The translations under genes and the position numbers were made by a program. The notes under the pieces were generated by a model. That model searched no databases. It had not been told where the DNA came from and saw nothing but the letters and a program-made list of their open reading frames with translations. Of a stretch of 64,000 bases of DNA, positions 28,384-38,137 are shown in pieces. Every line of letters starts with the position of its first letter. The stretch's first letter is position 1. Source of the DNA: Funiculus sociatus GB2-C1 (GTDB lineage: Bacteria > Cyanobacteriota > Cyanobacteriia > Cyanobacteriales > FACHB-T130); assembly GCF_039962115.1 (NCBI RefSeq), contig NZ_JAMPKJ010000006.1, forward strand, positions 62,001 through 126,000, in the 5' to 3' direction.

Positions 28384-29985
28384 GTGTCATTTCCTGGAGA
28401 ATTTAATCAGGCTTTACTAGAGCGTTTTATTCAACTTATTGCCACTCATACAGGCTTACACATTCGCCCAGAAGAAAGAGAAGCTTTAACCCAAAAAATT
28501 CGCTTACGGATGAAAGCATTCAATATATCCGTACCAGAAATATATTATTTACTATTAAAAGATTCCTCCCCCCAGAGTGATGATGAATGGCAAAAATTGG
28601 CAATTTCGTTGACCATTTGCGAAAGTTACTTTTTTCGAGATAAAGGACAGTTTTCTCTGCTGCGACATAAAATATTACCGGAATTAATAGCCAATCAAAA
28701 GTACACAAAAACTCTGCGGATTTGGAGTGCAGGTTGCTCAACTGGCGAAGAACCATATTCTCTGGCTATTCTTCTCAATGAGTTAATTCCAGATTGTGAC
28801 AGATGGAACATCTTTATTTTAGGAACAGATATTAATCAAAATGCGATTGAGCAAGCCCAGCAAGGAGTTTATAGTTCTTGGTCATTTCGTTTACTAGAGT
28901 CTCAACTACAAGAACGCTATTTTTTTCTGAAAGGGGACAAATGGCACCTTAATAAAAATATACGCGAACGAGTAATATTTAGAAATATAAATTTGGTAAA
29001 AGAGCAATTTGATAATTCAGCTTATGGTATTAAAACAATCGATTTAATTATTTGCCGTAATGTTTTTGTTTATTTTGAAAAGCCAGCAATTTCCTTAGTT
29101 TTAAATAAATTTAACAACACGCTTAAGCTTGGTGGATATCTTCTGACGGCTCATAGTGAACTTCAGGGACAAGATATAGGTTTATTGGAGGCAAAATTGT
29201 TTCCAGAATCAATTATCTATCAACGGCGTGAAAATTTGGAATTAGGGGCAGGACTTTGGGAAACCAAACCAAGCATATATCCCGAAACTAGAGAACAAAT
29301 ACTTTGTTCCTCCGCTCCCACAAATAATTTGGGAATGAACTTTGAACAATCCCTAGGTAACACTTCTCAGTTGATGAAACCAGAAATATTATGGCAAGAA
29401 GCAGCGGAAAAATTTAATAATACAGCCAAAGATTTGAGCAGTTTATCTGTTGCCAAACTAAACGAACAAAAAAATAATGATGCAGCGGTTACTACACTTC
29501 TGTTAGAAGCAGAAGCTCTTTTTAAAAATAAATTTTATGCTTTAGCTATTGAGAAAGCAGAACAAGCGATCGCTCTGGAATCTAAGCAATTTTATCCCTA
29601 CCATCTCCAAGCAGAAATCTACGCGAATTTAGGTAAATATGATAAAGCAATTCACTATTGCCAGATGGCTCTTAAAGTAAATCCTCTAGCAGACGAGCCA
29701 CTATACCTGCTAGCTCATATTGCAGATGAAAGAGGAGATATTAATGCAGCGAAATCTTTCTTAAAGAAAATTATTTACTTGGTTCCTTACTGTATCTACG
29801 CTTATTTAGAATTAGGCTATATTTATGATAAAGAAGGAGAGGGAATTAAAGCTACAAAAATGCGAACAGTTGCTTTAGAAATATTACAAAAATTACCTTT
29901 CAAAGCTACCTTAGAAAAACTAGATAACCTGACCGTTGAGGAACTTATAGCAAAAATTAATAAAATGTTACCAAGGCAGCTATAA
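28384..29985 (+). CDS. cheR: CheR methyltransferase with C-terminal TPRs
   Basis: Methylates glutamates on chemoreceptors using S-adenosylmethionine. 533 residues: an N-terminal helical domain, the SAM-binding motif RIWSAGCSTGEEPYSLA near residue 115, LGTDINQNAIEQA, and DLIICRNVFVYFEK. A linker leads to a C-terminal TPR block (~375-500), an arrangement known in CheR proteins of alternative chemosensory systems. The start is GTG, with AAAGGAGACC upstream. Its stop is five bases before the cheW-like gene. Confidence 0.93.
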   Translation: MSFPGEFNQALLERFIQLIATHTGLHIRPEEREALTQKIRLRMKAFNISVPEIYYLLLKDSSPQSDDEWQKLAISLTICESYFFRDKGQFSLLRHKILPELIANQKYTKTLRIWSAGCSTGEEPYSLAILLNELIPDCDRWNIFILGTDINQNAIEQAQQGVYSSWSFRLLESQLQERYFFLKGDKWHLNKNIRERVIFRNINLVKEQFDNSAYGIKTIDLIICRNVFVYFEKPAISLVLNKFNNTLKLGGYLLTAHSELQGQDIGLLEAKLFPESIIYQRRENLELGAGLWETKPSIYPETREQILCSSAPTNNLGMNFEQSLGNTSQLMKPEILWQEAAEKFNNTAKDLSSLSVAKLNEQKNNDAAVTTLLLEAEALFKNKFYALAIEKAEQAIALESKQFYPYHLQAEIYANLGKYDKAIHYCQMALKVNPLADEPLYLLAHIADERGDINAAKSFLKKIIYLVPYCIYAYLELGYIYDKEGEGIKATKMRTVALEILQKLPFKATLEKLDNLTVEELIAKINKMLPRQL

Positions 29986-29990
29986 ATTAT

Positions 29991-31049
29991 ATGGAATCCA
30001 AACAATATATTATCTTCAGGTTAAATGCTGCCCTTTATGGAGTAGAAGCACTTTCAGTACAAGAAATATTTTTTCTTCCTGAGTTAACGCCAATAGTGGA
30101 AGCACCGCCTGCTATAGTCGGCGCGCTGAATCTTCGAGGCGAAATTTTGCCAATAATGGATCTCCAGCTTCGGTTTGGTTATGAGTTGGAAGAATACCGC
30201 CTCACCGATAGCATCATCGTACTGCAATGCCAGAGGTTTCGGTTTGGCATCATCGTCAATCAAGTTCTGGAAGTGCAGACTATCTCCATAAATAAAATTA
30301 CAGCAGAACTATCTTATGGGCAAGAAGGCACCAATTCCTCTCATTTTGTTGCTGGTTTCGCCACAGTAGGGACAAATATTGTAAGATTGCTAAATCCTGA
30401 AAATCTAATTCAATTCTTCGATAGAGTTGAAGCTTTTACTTTAGAGGAAACGGTAGAAGGTAAAAGTAAAGAACTATATACTTCTCGTAATTCTTTTAAA
30501 GAAAATCGGGTCTTTTGCCCTAATGCCACCCCTGAAGAAAGAGCAATATTTCAGGAACGGGTAGCAAGTTTGATGCGACAACCTGAAATTCCAAATGTTA
30601 TCGGAAGTCGCCCGATTGCAGTTATTGGTTTAAATAACGAGTATTTTGGACTAGACTTAGCTGCGGTGCGGGAGTTTACTGATATTCGTCACTTACAGCC
30701 GATTCCCTGCTGCCCAGCTCATATTCTAGGTAATATGAACTTGCGTGGTGAAATATTAACATTAATTGATATTCGTATGGTCTTGAATTTACCAATTGCT
30801 AATGTAGTTACTGCATCTAAAGCGATGGTTGTTTACCTCGACGATTTAGTGGTTGGTGTCATGATTGATGCTGTATTTGACGTAATATACCTAAACCCGT
30901 CCCAGATGATGCCAGTACCTGTTGCCGCCCATTCTATGAATGATGAATATCTCCAGGGAACAGCTCTTTACGGGGAAACAATGATGTGTATTTTAGATTT
31001 ACCTAAAATCTTATTACAAGGCGGACTGATGGTTGATGAACAAGCGTAA
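29991..31049 (+). CDS. cheW: Double CheW-domain adaptor
   Basis: 352 residues with two CheW domains in tandem. The first (~1-140) has YIIFRLNAALYGVEALSVQEI and VGALNLRGEILPIMDL; the second (~205-345) has PIAVIGLNNEYFGLDLAAVREF and LGNMNLRGEILTLIDIR. A linker with charged residues joins them. CheW couples receptors to CheA; a double form may bridge or branch the array. It is translated five bases after cheR. Confidence 0.92.
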   Translation: MESKQYIIFRLNAALYGVEALSVQEIFFLPELTPIVEAPPAIVGALNLRGEILPIMDLQLRFGYELEEYRLTDSIIVLQCQRFRFGIIVNQVLEVQTISINKITAELSYGQEGTNSSHFVAGFATVGTNIVRLLNPENLIQFFDRVEAFTLEETVEGKSKELYTSRNSFKENRVFCPNATPEERAIFQERVASLMRQPEIPNVIGSRPIAVIGLNNEYFGLDLAAVREFTDIRHLQPIPCCPAHILGNMNLRGEILTLIDIRMVLNLPIANVVTASKAMVVYLDDLVVGVMIDAVFDVIYLNPSQMMPVPVAAHSMNDEYLQGTALYGETMMCILDLPKILLQGGLMVDEQA

Positions 31050-31203
31050 TTATTTATTGTTTACAGCTAATATTTACTAGCTGCTTGCTTAGAGAGAAAT
31101 GCTCCAATGGCATTACTAAAACTAAAGTAGACATCCAGAATATAAGTTAACCCCCTAAATTTAAAATTCACCGTTTAGTTCAGCATTAACCAGGGTAAAT
31201 ACA

Positions 31204-32784
31204 ATGTTTAAAAACTTAAGTTTACAGTCTAGATTGGTCGGCTCATTCCTATTAATGGGTTTGATTGTATTAGTAATTGGGATAGCGGGTTGGATCGGAA
31301 ACTCCAGCTTAAGCAACCATATTAATACTCTTAATAGTAATACCCTGCCAAGTGTTGTTGGATTGTGGAAAATTAACGAAGGGCAAACTCAAGTCCAGTC
31401 ATCAGAGAGAGCTTTACTCAATACACTTCTGAGCCAACAAAATCGGCAAGTTGAATTAACCAGAATCAAGCAGGCTTGGGAGCAGATTGAGGAGGGTTTT
31501 AAACAATACGAGTCAGCTCCACTGACTGAGGAGGAAAAAAATCTATATAAACAATTCCTTATAGACTGGGACAGGTGGAAGCAAGACCAAGAAAAATTTC
31601 TGCGACTTTATCAAAAATTTGAGGATATAGGTATCCCTAATCCTAGAGAAGTGCAGGTTGAACTTCTCAACCAAAATAACGGAAATCTCCCTCAAATTAC
31701 AGCAGCAAAAGTTGCTGTAAATCTTTTAAATGAGCTGAGCAAACTATCAGCAAATGAAGAGAGGACATCTTTTGACAAAGCCACAGAATCGATTATATCA
31801 GTTATGAATTACAGCGAACAATTTGGGGCAGCAGCCAAAAAAGCAGCTGACACAGATGTAGCTCAAACCACATTTTGGATCATCCTGGGTATGATTCTCG
31901 GCCCCCTCAGTGCCATTATCTTTGGCATTTTCTTCAGCATCACGATCGCCAAGCCGCTTAGTTCCAAAATAAGCGGAATCGTCAGCACTATTGTCTCTTC
32001 TTCATCAGAAATAGCTGCCACGGCAGAGCAGCAGGAACGCACGGCTGCTCAACAGGCGGCGGCAGTTAGCCAAACAACTACCACAATGGATGAACTCGGT
32101 GCTTCCTCAAGGGCTACAGCAGAGCAAGCTGAGTCAGCAGCAACGGGAGCACGACAGGCTATGGCTCTCACAGAGTCGGGGAGCCAAGCGGTAAACAGAA
32201 CCCTCGAAGAGATGGCAATGCTCAAAGAGAGAGTGGGAGCGATCGCTTCTCAGATTTTGCGTCTTTCGGATCAAACAAATCAGATTGGCAATATCTCTAG
32301 TCTGGTGAGTGATGTAGCCAACCAAACTAATATGCTGGCACTAAATGCAGCAGTAGAAGCTGTGCGGGCGGGCGATCATGGCAAAGGATTTGCTGTTGTT
32401 GCGGCAGAAATTCGCAAACTAGCAGATCAAAGTAAGACATCAGCTCAAAAGATTAGCACTCTGGTTGCCGATATCCAAAATTCCATTAATTTAACCGTGA
32501 TGGTTACAGATGAAGGAACGAAAACTGTGCAGGAAGGGGCTAAAACTGCACAAGGCACAGCAGACGCTTTCGCCGGAGTTGCGGATTCTATCCACAATAT
32601 CGCTGTGAACAGTCAACAAATCTCCTTGAGTGCCAAACAACAAGCGATCGCTATTCAACAAGTCGTCCAAGCGATGAATGCTCTCAATGTGGCAGCAACA
32701 GAAACTGCTAGCGGCATCAGTCAAACCAAGGTAGGCATCCAAAGACTAAACGAAGCTGCCTTAAATCTGAAAGTAGTTGTGTAA
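31204..32784 (+). CDS. Methyl-accepting chemotaxis protein
   Basis: 526 residues. A transmembrane segment at ~12-33, a periplasmic four-helix-bundle-type sensor of ~185 residues, a second membrane segment at ~220-247, then the cytoplasmic coiled coil with the hairpin tip [37 protein letters not shown] (core [15 protein letters not shown]). Gln/Glu-rich stretches on both arms are suitable methylation sites for the adjacent CheR/CheB. The ligand is unknown. The HAMP region is very short or degenerate. Confidence 0.94.
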   Translation: MFKNLSLQSRLVGSFLLMGLIVLVIGIAGWIGNSSLSNHINTLNSNTLPSVVGLWKINEGQTQVQSSERALLNTLLSQQNRQVELTRIKQAWEQIEEGFKQYESAPLTEEEKNLYKQFLIDWDRWKQDQEKFLRLYQKFEDIGIPNPREVQVELLNQNNGNLPQITAAKVAVNLLNELSKLSANEERTSFDKATESIISVMNYSEQFGAAAKKAADTDVAQTTFWIILGMILGPLSAIIFGIFFSITIAKPLSSKISGIVSTIVSSSSEIAATAEQQERTAAQQAAAVSQTTTTMDELGASSRATAEQAESAATGARQAMALTESGSQAVNRTLEEMAMLKERVGAIASQILRLSDQTNQIGNISSLVSDVANQTNMLALNAAVEAVRAGDHGKGFAVVAAEIRKLADQSKTSAQKISTLVADIQNSINLTVMVTDEGTKTVQEGAKTAQGTADAFAGVADSIHNIAVNSQQISLSAKQQAIAIQQVVQAMNALNVAATETASGISQTKVGIQRLNEAALNLKVVV

Positions 32785-33015
32785 AGAATACAAAAATTAA
32801 AATTGATTGGCAGAAGGCAATTTTTATAGTCCGCAAAATCGTCCAACCAATTAATCAGGTAGCTAATACAATTGTCAGCTCTTTACCGTACTCAATAACT
32901 GAACAAAGCCGCTGGGAATCTTAAAGCAGTGGTATAGCTAAAATCTATTAGCTTTTAGCTATAAAAAAAAAACACCAACACGTAATCCCCAATAAAATAA
33001 AACTAAAAGCTAGTC

Positions 33016-35472
33016 ATGATCGTAGAAGACGAAGAACTACGCAGCCTTTTTAAAACGGCAAGTGAAGAACATTTACAGAAACTAAATGACGGTTTACTGC
33101 ATTTAGAAAAGCACCCGGAAGACCAAGCCAGATTAGAAGAATTACTAAGAGAAGCTCACAGCCTCAAAGGGGATTCTCGAATGCTGGGCGTGCGCGATGT
33201 AGAAACCCTTACCCATCAACTAGAACATATTTTGGGATGTGTTAAACGCGGTGAGACACAGCTGACAGCCCAAACGTGCGATCGCTTGTATCAAGGCTTA
33301 GATGCTATGTGCAAACTGGTACATGAAGCCGTCACAGGCGAACCAGCAGGCATCAATACCTTTGGCGTCCTTGCCCACATGATGGGAGCTGATTCTATCA
33401 ATCCAGCCAAGCAAAACAATCACAACGATCGAGTTCAGGAAGAAGTTGAAGCAAATACCGTCACAATAGCCACAACTTCCGAAGCGCCCCCACTACAAAT
33501 AGATTTAGAGATATCGCCTGCACCATCACCATTAGAGACACTACTAGCACCTTCCTCACCACCCGCACCAGTAGAGGCGGCACCATTAGAAGTGGAGCCT
33601 CCCCGCCCCACTCCTGCCGACATTAAAGCCGAAAAGACCTTCTCCAACGGTAGAACCGCCACCGTACCACCCCCAGCAGCAAACGAACCCTACCGCATCG
33701 AAACAATTCGCGTCGAAACCCGCAATCTCGATGCCTTGCTCACCCAAGCAGGCGAACTAACCGTCACCAAAATCCGCATTGCTCATCGACTGGCGGAAAT
33801 TGAGGAAATTGTTGCCCTGTGCGAAGAGTGGAACCGCCCAACACTCCTGAGAACTTCAGCGCTGAATGTCCAGAAGGAAAAGCTAAAACCTGAGAGGCAA
33901 TTAAATCCCTCTACCACTCAGCACTCAGATATAGAGGCGCACAGCAGTGCGTCCTTAGAAACTAAAGCCTTTGGGGAGCGCATGGGAGTTCTAGTCAACC
34001 AGTTAAGAAATGCCATCTACGAAGACACCACCAGACTGGATACGATTGCTAGTGACTTAGAAGAGGGAATACGTACCCTACGCCTCTTGCCCCTATCGAC
34101 TATTTTTCAGATGCTTCCCCGGATGGTACGGGATCTAGCTAAACAGCAAAATAAAGAAATTGAACTAGCGATCGCAGGCGACCAAACCAAAGCCGACAAG
34201 CGCATCCTAGAAGAAATGAAAGATCCATTGATCCACATGATTCGCAATTGCGTAGATCATGGTATCGAAACACCAGCAGAGCGAGAAGCTGTAGGCAAGC
34301 CACCTACCGCCACAATTCGCGTCAGAGGCTACCAAACCGCCACGAATACTGTGATAGAAGTCGCGGACGATGGGCGAGGCTTAGATACTGCAAAGATTAA
34401 GCAGACAGCACTTAAGCGCGGAATCTGTCGGGAAGAAGAACTCGCCGCCATGACAACAACTCAAATTCACTCCTTGATTTTTGCCCCCGGCTTCTCCACC
34501 CGCACCTTTGTCACCGAAGTTTCTGGCAGAGGCGTAGGGCTGGATGTAGTTCGCACCAACGTCGAACGCCTGAAAGGAACTATACAAGTAGAATCTACCC
34601 CCGGAAGGGGATGCACGCTCCGAGTACAGCTCGGTATAAACCTAGCAACTGTGTCAGTGTTGATTGTGGAAGTGGGCGGCAGAGTTTATGCCCTGCCAGT
34701 GGAGTTTGTGCAACAAACGCGGTTGGTGTCTTCTGATGAAATTTTTTCTATTCAAGGCAGAGAAACTATTATTCAGGACAATCACCCTGTATCAGTAGCG
34801 CAGCTGATAGATTTGCTGGAATTGTCAGTAGTCAATGGCAAAACGACTGACAAGGGGCAACTGCTGTGCATTATTTTGCAGGTGGGAGAGGAGAGGCTGG
34901 GATTATTGGTAGATGCCTGTATAGATCAACAGGATGTCGTACTCAAACCTCAGAGTAAGTTACTCAAGCGGGTTCGCAATGTTGCTGGCGCAACTATTCT
35001 CGGAACTGGGGAAGTTTGCATGGTTTTAAATCCCCTAGATTTGATTAAATCTGTCCAAAAACGAACCGCAGCGATGACCCTGGCAAGAGCATTTGCCCAG
35101 GAGGAAAAAAGAAGATCAATTTTATTAGCGGAAGATTCTATCGCCATTCGCACTCAAGAAAAGCGCATTTTGGAGAATGCAGGTTATGAAGTGGTGACAG
35201 CTGTTGATGGATTGGATGCCTACAACAAACTAAGAACTCGTTCCTTTGATGCGGTGATATCCGATGTGCAAATGCCAAATTTGGATGGTTTGGGGTTTAC
35301 TGCCAAGATTCGTCAGCATCAGGAATATAACGAATTGCCAATAATTCTGGTGACATCTTTGGCATCAGATGAAGATAAACGTAGGGGTGCCGAAGCTGGT
35401 GCCAATGCTTATATCACCAAGGGTACTTTTAATCAGGAAGTGCTTTTAGAAACCTTGAGAAGGTTTATTTAG
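33016..35472 (+). CDS. cheA: Hybrid chemotaxis histidine kinase CheA with receiver domain
   Basis: 818 residues. HPt domain with H48 (LREAHSLKGDSRMLG), a Pro/Ala-rich linker (~150-230), a dimerisation region (VETRNLDALLTQAGELTVTK), HATPase (HMIRNCVDHGIETPAERE, DDGRGLD, SGRGVGLDVVRTNVE), a CheW domain (~550-680) and a C-terminal receiver with phospho-acceptor D750 (VISDVQMPNLDG). No P2/CheY-binding domain is obvious. The receiver may act as phosphate sink or output, since no separate cheY is in the cluster. Residues ~297-315 are repeat-derived. Confidence 0.94.
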   Translation: MIVEDEELRSLFKTASEEHLQKLNDGLLHLEKHPEDQARLEELLREAHSLKGDSRMLGVRDVETLTHQLEHILGCVKRGETQLTAQTCDRLYQGLDAMCKLVHEAVTGEPAGINTFGVLAHMMGADSINPAKQNNHNDRVQEEVEANTVTIATTSEAPPLQIDLEISPAPSPLETLLAPSSPPAPVEAAPLEVEPPRPTPADIKAEKTFSNGRTATVPPPAANEPYRIETIRVETRNLDALLTQAGELTVTKIRIAHRLAEIEEIVALCEEWNRPTLLRTSALNVQKEKLKPERQLNPSTTQHSDIEAHSSASLETKAFGERMGVLVNQLRNAIYEDTTRLDTIASDLEEGIRTLRLLPLSTIFQMLPRMVRDLAKQQNKEIELAIAGDQTKADKRILEEMKDPLIHMIRNCVDHGIETPAEREAVGKPPTATIRVRGYQTATNTVIEVADDGRGLDTAKIKQTALKRGICREEELAAMTTTQIHSLIFAPGFSTRTFVTEVSGRGVGLDVVRTNVERLKGTIQVESTPGRGCTLRVQLGINLATVSVLIVEVGGRVYALPVEFVQQTRLVSSDEIFSIQGRETIIQDNHPVSVAQLIDLLELSVVNGKTTDKGQLLCIILQVGEERLGLLVDACIDQQDVVLKPQSKLLKRVRNVAGATILGTGEVCMVLNPLDLIKSVQKRTAAMTLARAFAQEEKRRSILLAEDSIAIRTQEKRILENAGYEVVTAVDGLDAYNKLRTRSFDAVISDVQMPNLDGLGFTAKIRQHQEYNELPIILVTSLASDEDKRRGAEAGANAYITKGTFNQEVLLETLRRFI

Positions 35473-35518
35473 CTTATGGCTAATAGTAAGTGCAATTCTT
35501 CAACTAGCATTTGACAAA

Positions 35519-36628
35519 ATGGCAATAAAAGTTTTATTAGTAGACGATTCTCCTATTGCTATGACAATGCTGAAACGAATTCTGGCATTCTCCCCTGAAA
35601 TTCAAGTGGTGGGAACAGCCGGAAGTGGTAAAGAGGCATTGGCGCTGATTCCCAGTTGTTTGCCAGATGTGATTTGCACAGACCTCCATATGCCACAGAT
35701 GGATGGTCTGGAATTTATATCTGAAGTTATGGCAACGTATCCAAAACCAATTCTTGTGATTAGCACTTCAGTACAAAATGAGGATAAGCACAATGTTTTT
35801 CGGTTGCTAGAAGCAGGGGCGGTGGATATCTTCCCTAAGCCACGTGGTGGAAATGGTTCGGATTATGAGTTGGTAAAACAGGAGTTAATCAGTAAGATAA
35901 AAATCCTTTCTGGGGTTACAGTTTTTACTCATTATCGAAAGAAACCTTCAGTTGATACTATTCTTAATAATCGGGAAGCTGAGCCTCCCAACATTCGTTA
36001 CAAAGCTGATCCTGGTAACAAGAAATATTCGATTTTAAATGGCCAATCCAAAATCCGAAATCGAAAAGATAAAATTATCACAATTGGTGCGTCTACAGGT
36101 GGCCCGCAAGCTTTGTACGCAATTCTCACTCAGTTGCCGATGAATTTCCCGGTGCCAGTGATTTGTATTCAGCACATCAGCGAAGGTTTTTTGCAAGGAA
36201 TGGTAGATTGGTTGGCGGCTGAGTGTCAAATGCCTATAAAAATTGCTCGTGCTGGGGAGGTTCCAAAACCGGGAACTATTTATTTTCCCAGGGAGCGATC
36301 GCATTTGGAGTTTGATGCACAAGGCAGATTTTTGTATTCTTCCTCACCACCCCTGGGAGGGCATCGCCCTTCTGTAACGGTTACTTTTAAATCGGTGGCG
36401 AGTGTCTATGGTCAGGCTGCTGTAGGGGTATTATTGACGGGGATGGGTAGAGATGGTGCGGAGGGAATGCAGGCGATCGCGTCTGCTGGTGGTGTGACTA
36501 TTGCTCAGGATGAGGCGAGTTGTGTAGTCTTCGGAATGCCAAAAGAAGCGATCGCGCTTGGTGCAGTCCAGCATATTTTACCCATCGCTGAAATAGCGTC
36601 GATGCTCACAAGAGTTATTAGTCCTTAG
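35519..36628 (+). CDS. cheB: Chemotaxis-specific methylesterase CheB
   Basis: 369 residues: a receiver with D55 (ICTDLHMPQMDG), a linker, and the methylesterase domain with S192 in IGASTGGPQA, the histidine in CIQHISEGFL and the aspartate in LTGMGRDGAEGM. It removes methyl groups or deamidates receptor glutamines for adaptation. The linker (~171-182, SILNGQSKIRNR) is encoded by a short-repeat copy. It ends 14 bases before the convergent glycosyltransferase. Confidence 0.95.
   Translation: MAIKVLLVDDSPIAMTMLKRILAFSPEIQVVGTAGSGKEALALIPSCLPDVICTDLHMPQMDGLEFISEVMATYPKPILVISTSVQNEDKHNVFRLLEAGAVDIFPKPRGGNGSDYELVKQELISKIKILSGVTVFTHYRKKPSVDTILNNREAEPPNIRYKADPGNKKYSILNGQSKIRNRKDKIITIGASTGGPQALYAILTQLPMNFPVPVICIQHISEGFLQGMVDWLAAECQMPIKIARAGEVPKPGTIYFPRERSHLEFDAQGRFLYSSSPPLGGHRPSVTVTFKSVASVYGQAAVGVLLTGMGRDGAEGMQAIASAGGVTIAQDEASCVVFGMPKEAIALGAVQHILPIAEIASMLTRVISP
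36031..36062 (+). repeat. GATTTTA...AATCCAAAATC repeat in the cheB linker
   Basis: GATTTTAAATGGCCAATCC followed by AAAATCCGAAATC resembles the repeats at 60414-60442 and in the tRNA-Leu intron (54650-54706). It encodes part of the interdomain linker of CheB. Confidence 0.65.
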
Positions 36629-36642
36629 TCATTTCCAACTTT

Positions 36643-37851
36643 CTAATCGCTAATAGCTAATCGCTCATTAGTAGGGATTGGTTGTTCTTTGAGAATGGCG
36701 CTATAGGCAGAAGCAAGATTTTGTGCGACGCAAGGCCAAGAGTATCGACGGCTTACCAAGCGCCTACCATTTTCACCCAATTGCGATCGCTGTTTTGGAG
36801 AGTTGAGGAGTGAAGCGATCGCACCTGCTAAAGGCTCGACTTCTCCTTTAATAACCAGTCCAGCTTTTTCTGCGGCAATTTCTGGCGAAATTTGCACATC
36901 TGGAGTCACAATTACTGGTAATCCCGCCGCCATTGCTTCTGCTACAGCAACTCCAAAATTTTCCGAAAACGATGGCAAGACAAACATATCTGAACCTTGC
37001 AGTAGCAAATCTTTATCTTCACCAGTGACAAAACCTGTCATCGATGTGCGAGAAGCTAAGCCAAGCGATGACACTAAATTTGTTAAGTGTGTAATATAAT
37101 TTGACTCTCCTGAACCCGCTAATATTAGGTGAAAATCATCTTTTTGGGCGGCAAGTCTGCTTAGCGCGTACACCAGCAAATCTGGGCGCTTTTTATAATG
37201 AAGGCGAGACAGAAATAGCACCACTGGCGTAGTTGATGGTATGCCGTAAATTTGGCGTAGTTTTTGTTTAGCTTCAGGGGAAATAGTAGGTCTATCGACT
37301 CCTAAAGGTAGGGTAATTGTAGGAGTTTTAATTCCAAATTTACGGACATCCTCTGCTTCGCCAGCACAAGTACAATGGATTGCAGCGGCAGAATTCAAAT
37401 TGTGTCGCTCAATTAAAAAGGTGTAAATTTGTTTTTTCAGCTGACTTTGTGCCAATGCCCAAGGAGCCATCTGGCCTATAGTACGGACTATGTAGGGAAC
37501 GCCTTGCCATCTAGCGATCGCGCCAGCACAAGTAGAAGCATAGGAAAAAAGATAGTGAGTTTCTATGATGTCATAGTCGCGGATGTGTAACATGAGCCAG
37601 CGAGTGAGAGCCGCAGAAAAAATAAATTCTTTCATCGGTGGCGAAAACCGAGGCAAGAACCAAACAGGAACTTGCTCGTATTCAATCCGTTGATTTAAAG
37701 GTACATCTAACAGTGTTGAACCATTATCATTCGTGGTAGCAATTTCCGCGTCAATACCGCAGTCTCGTAAAGCTTTTACCAAATTTAAAACAACGTGACT
37801 TGGCCCTCCCAAAGATGGACTTACGGAGGGAATAACGTGTAAAACTTTCAC
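36643..37851 (-). CDS. Family 4-like glycosyltransferase
   Basis: 402-residue GT-B enzyme. N-terminal VIPSVSPSLGGPSHVVLNL, and the retaining-GT4 signature SENFGVAVAEAMAAGLPVI (EX7E) near residue 305. Transfers a sugar from a nucleotide donor at the cytoplasmic face. The last residues and the stop codon are encoded by TAATCGC heptamers (36644-36664). It is separated by 286 bases from the rest of the polysaccharide cluster and probably has its own promoter. Sugar unknown. Confidence 0.88.
   Translation of the reverse strand: MKVLHVIPSVSPSLGGPSHVVLNLVKALRDCGIDAEIATTNDNGSTLLDVPLNQRIEYEQVPVWFLPRFSPPMKEFIFSAALTRWLMLHIRDYDIIETHYLFSYASTCAGAIARWQGVPYIVRTIGQMAPWALAQSQLKKQIYTFLIERHNLNSAAAIHCTCAGEAEDVRKFGIKTPTITLPLGVDRPTISPEAKQKLRQIYGIPSTTPVVLFLSRLHYKKRPDLLVYALSRLAAQKDDFHLILAGSGESNYITHLTNLVSSLGLASRTSMTGFVTGEDKDLLLQGSDMFVLPSFSENFGVAVAEAMAAGLPVIVTPDVQISPEIAAEKAGLVIKGEVEPLAGAIASLLNSPKQRSQLGENGRRLVSRRYSWPCVAQNLASAYSAILKEQPIPTNERLAISD
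36644..36670. repeat. TAATCGC heptamers at the 3' end of the glycosyltransferase gene
   Basis: TAATCGC, TAATAGC, TAATCGC and TCATTAG follow one another. They supply the codons for the C-terminal residues ERLAISD and the TAG stop of the minus-strand gene. Confidence 0.75.
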
Positions 37852-38091
37852 AATTGCCTCTATCAGAATTGCTACCTACTGATACAGACTTTTGTTATGC
37901 CATCAGGACGAATGGTTTCGGAGGTGTTTATAAATTATGAAGCGAATATAACAATCCGAATTTAATTATCAAATTTGGACGTAGTGGGTGTACAGGAACA
38001 TGTATGTGTTGGGACAATTCAGGAATTGCCCTAACTTATACTATTTGACTTTATGCCTGCAACAGCAAAAAATCTAACTTCAACATACAAC

Positions 38092-38112
38092 TATTCTTAA
38101 GTTAACCGTATT
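38092..38112 (+). repeat. Solo copy of the TTCTTAAGTnAACCGTATT repeat
   Basis: TATTCTTAAGTTAACCGTATT differs at one interior base from the right end of the 23081-23150 element over TTCTTAAGT[G/T]AACCGTATT. It lies in the 286-base gap between two glycosyltransferase genes, which otherwise shows no gene. Confidence 0.55.
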
Positions 38113-38137
38113 AGGTATTACAGCGCTATATCACAGT

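Noticed and set aside
32935-32961. TAGCTAAAA / TTTTAGCTA hairpin between the receptor and cheA
   Set aside because: Perfect 9-bp stem but followed by an A-run on the coding strand, so not a terminator for the cluster; function cannot be supported.
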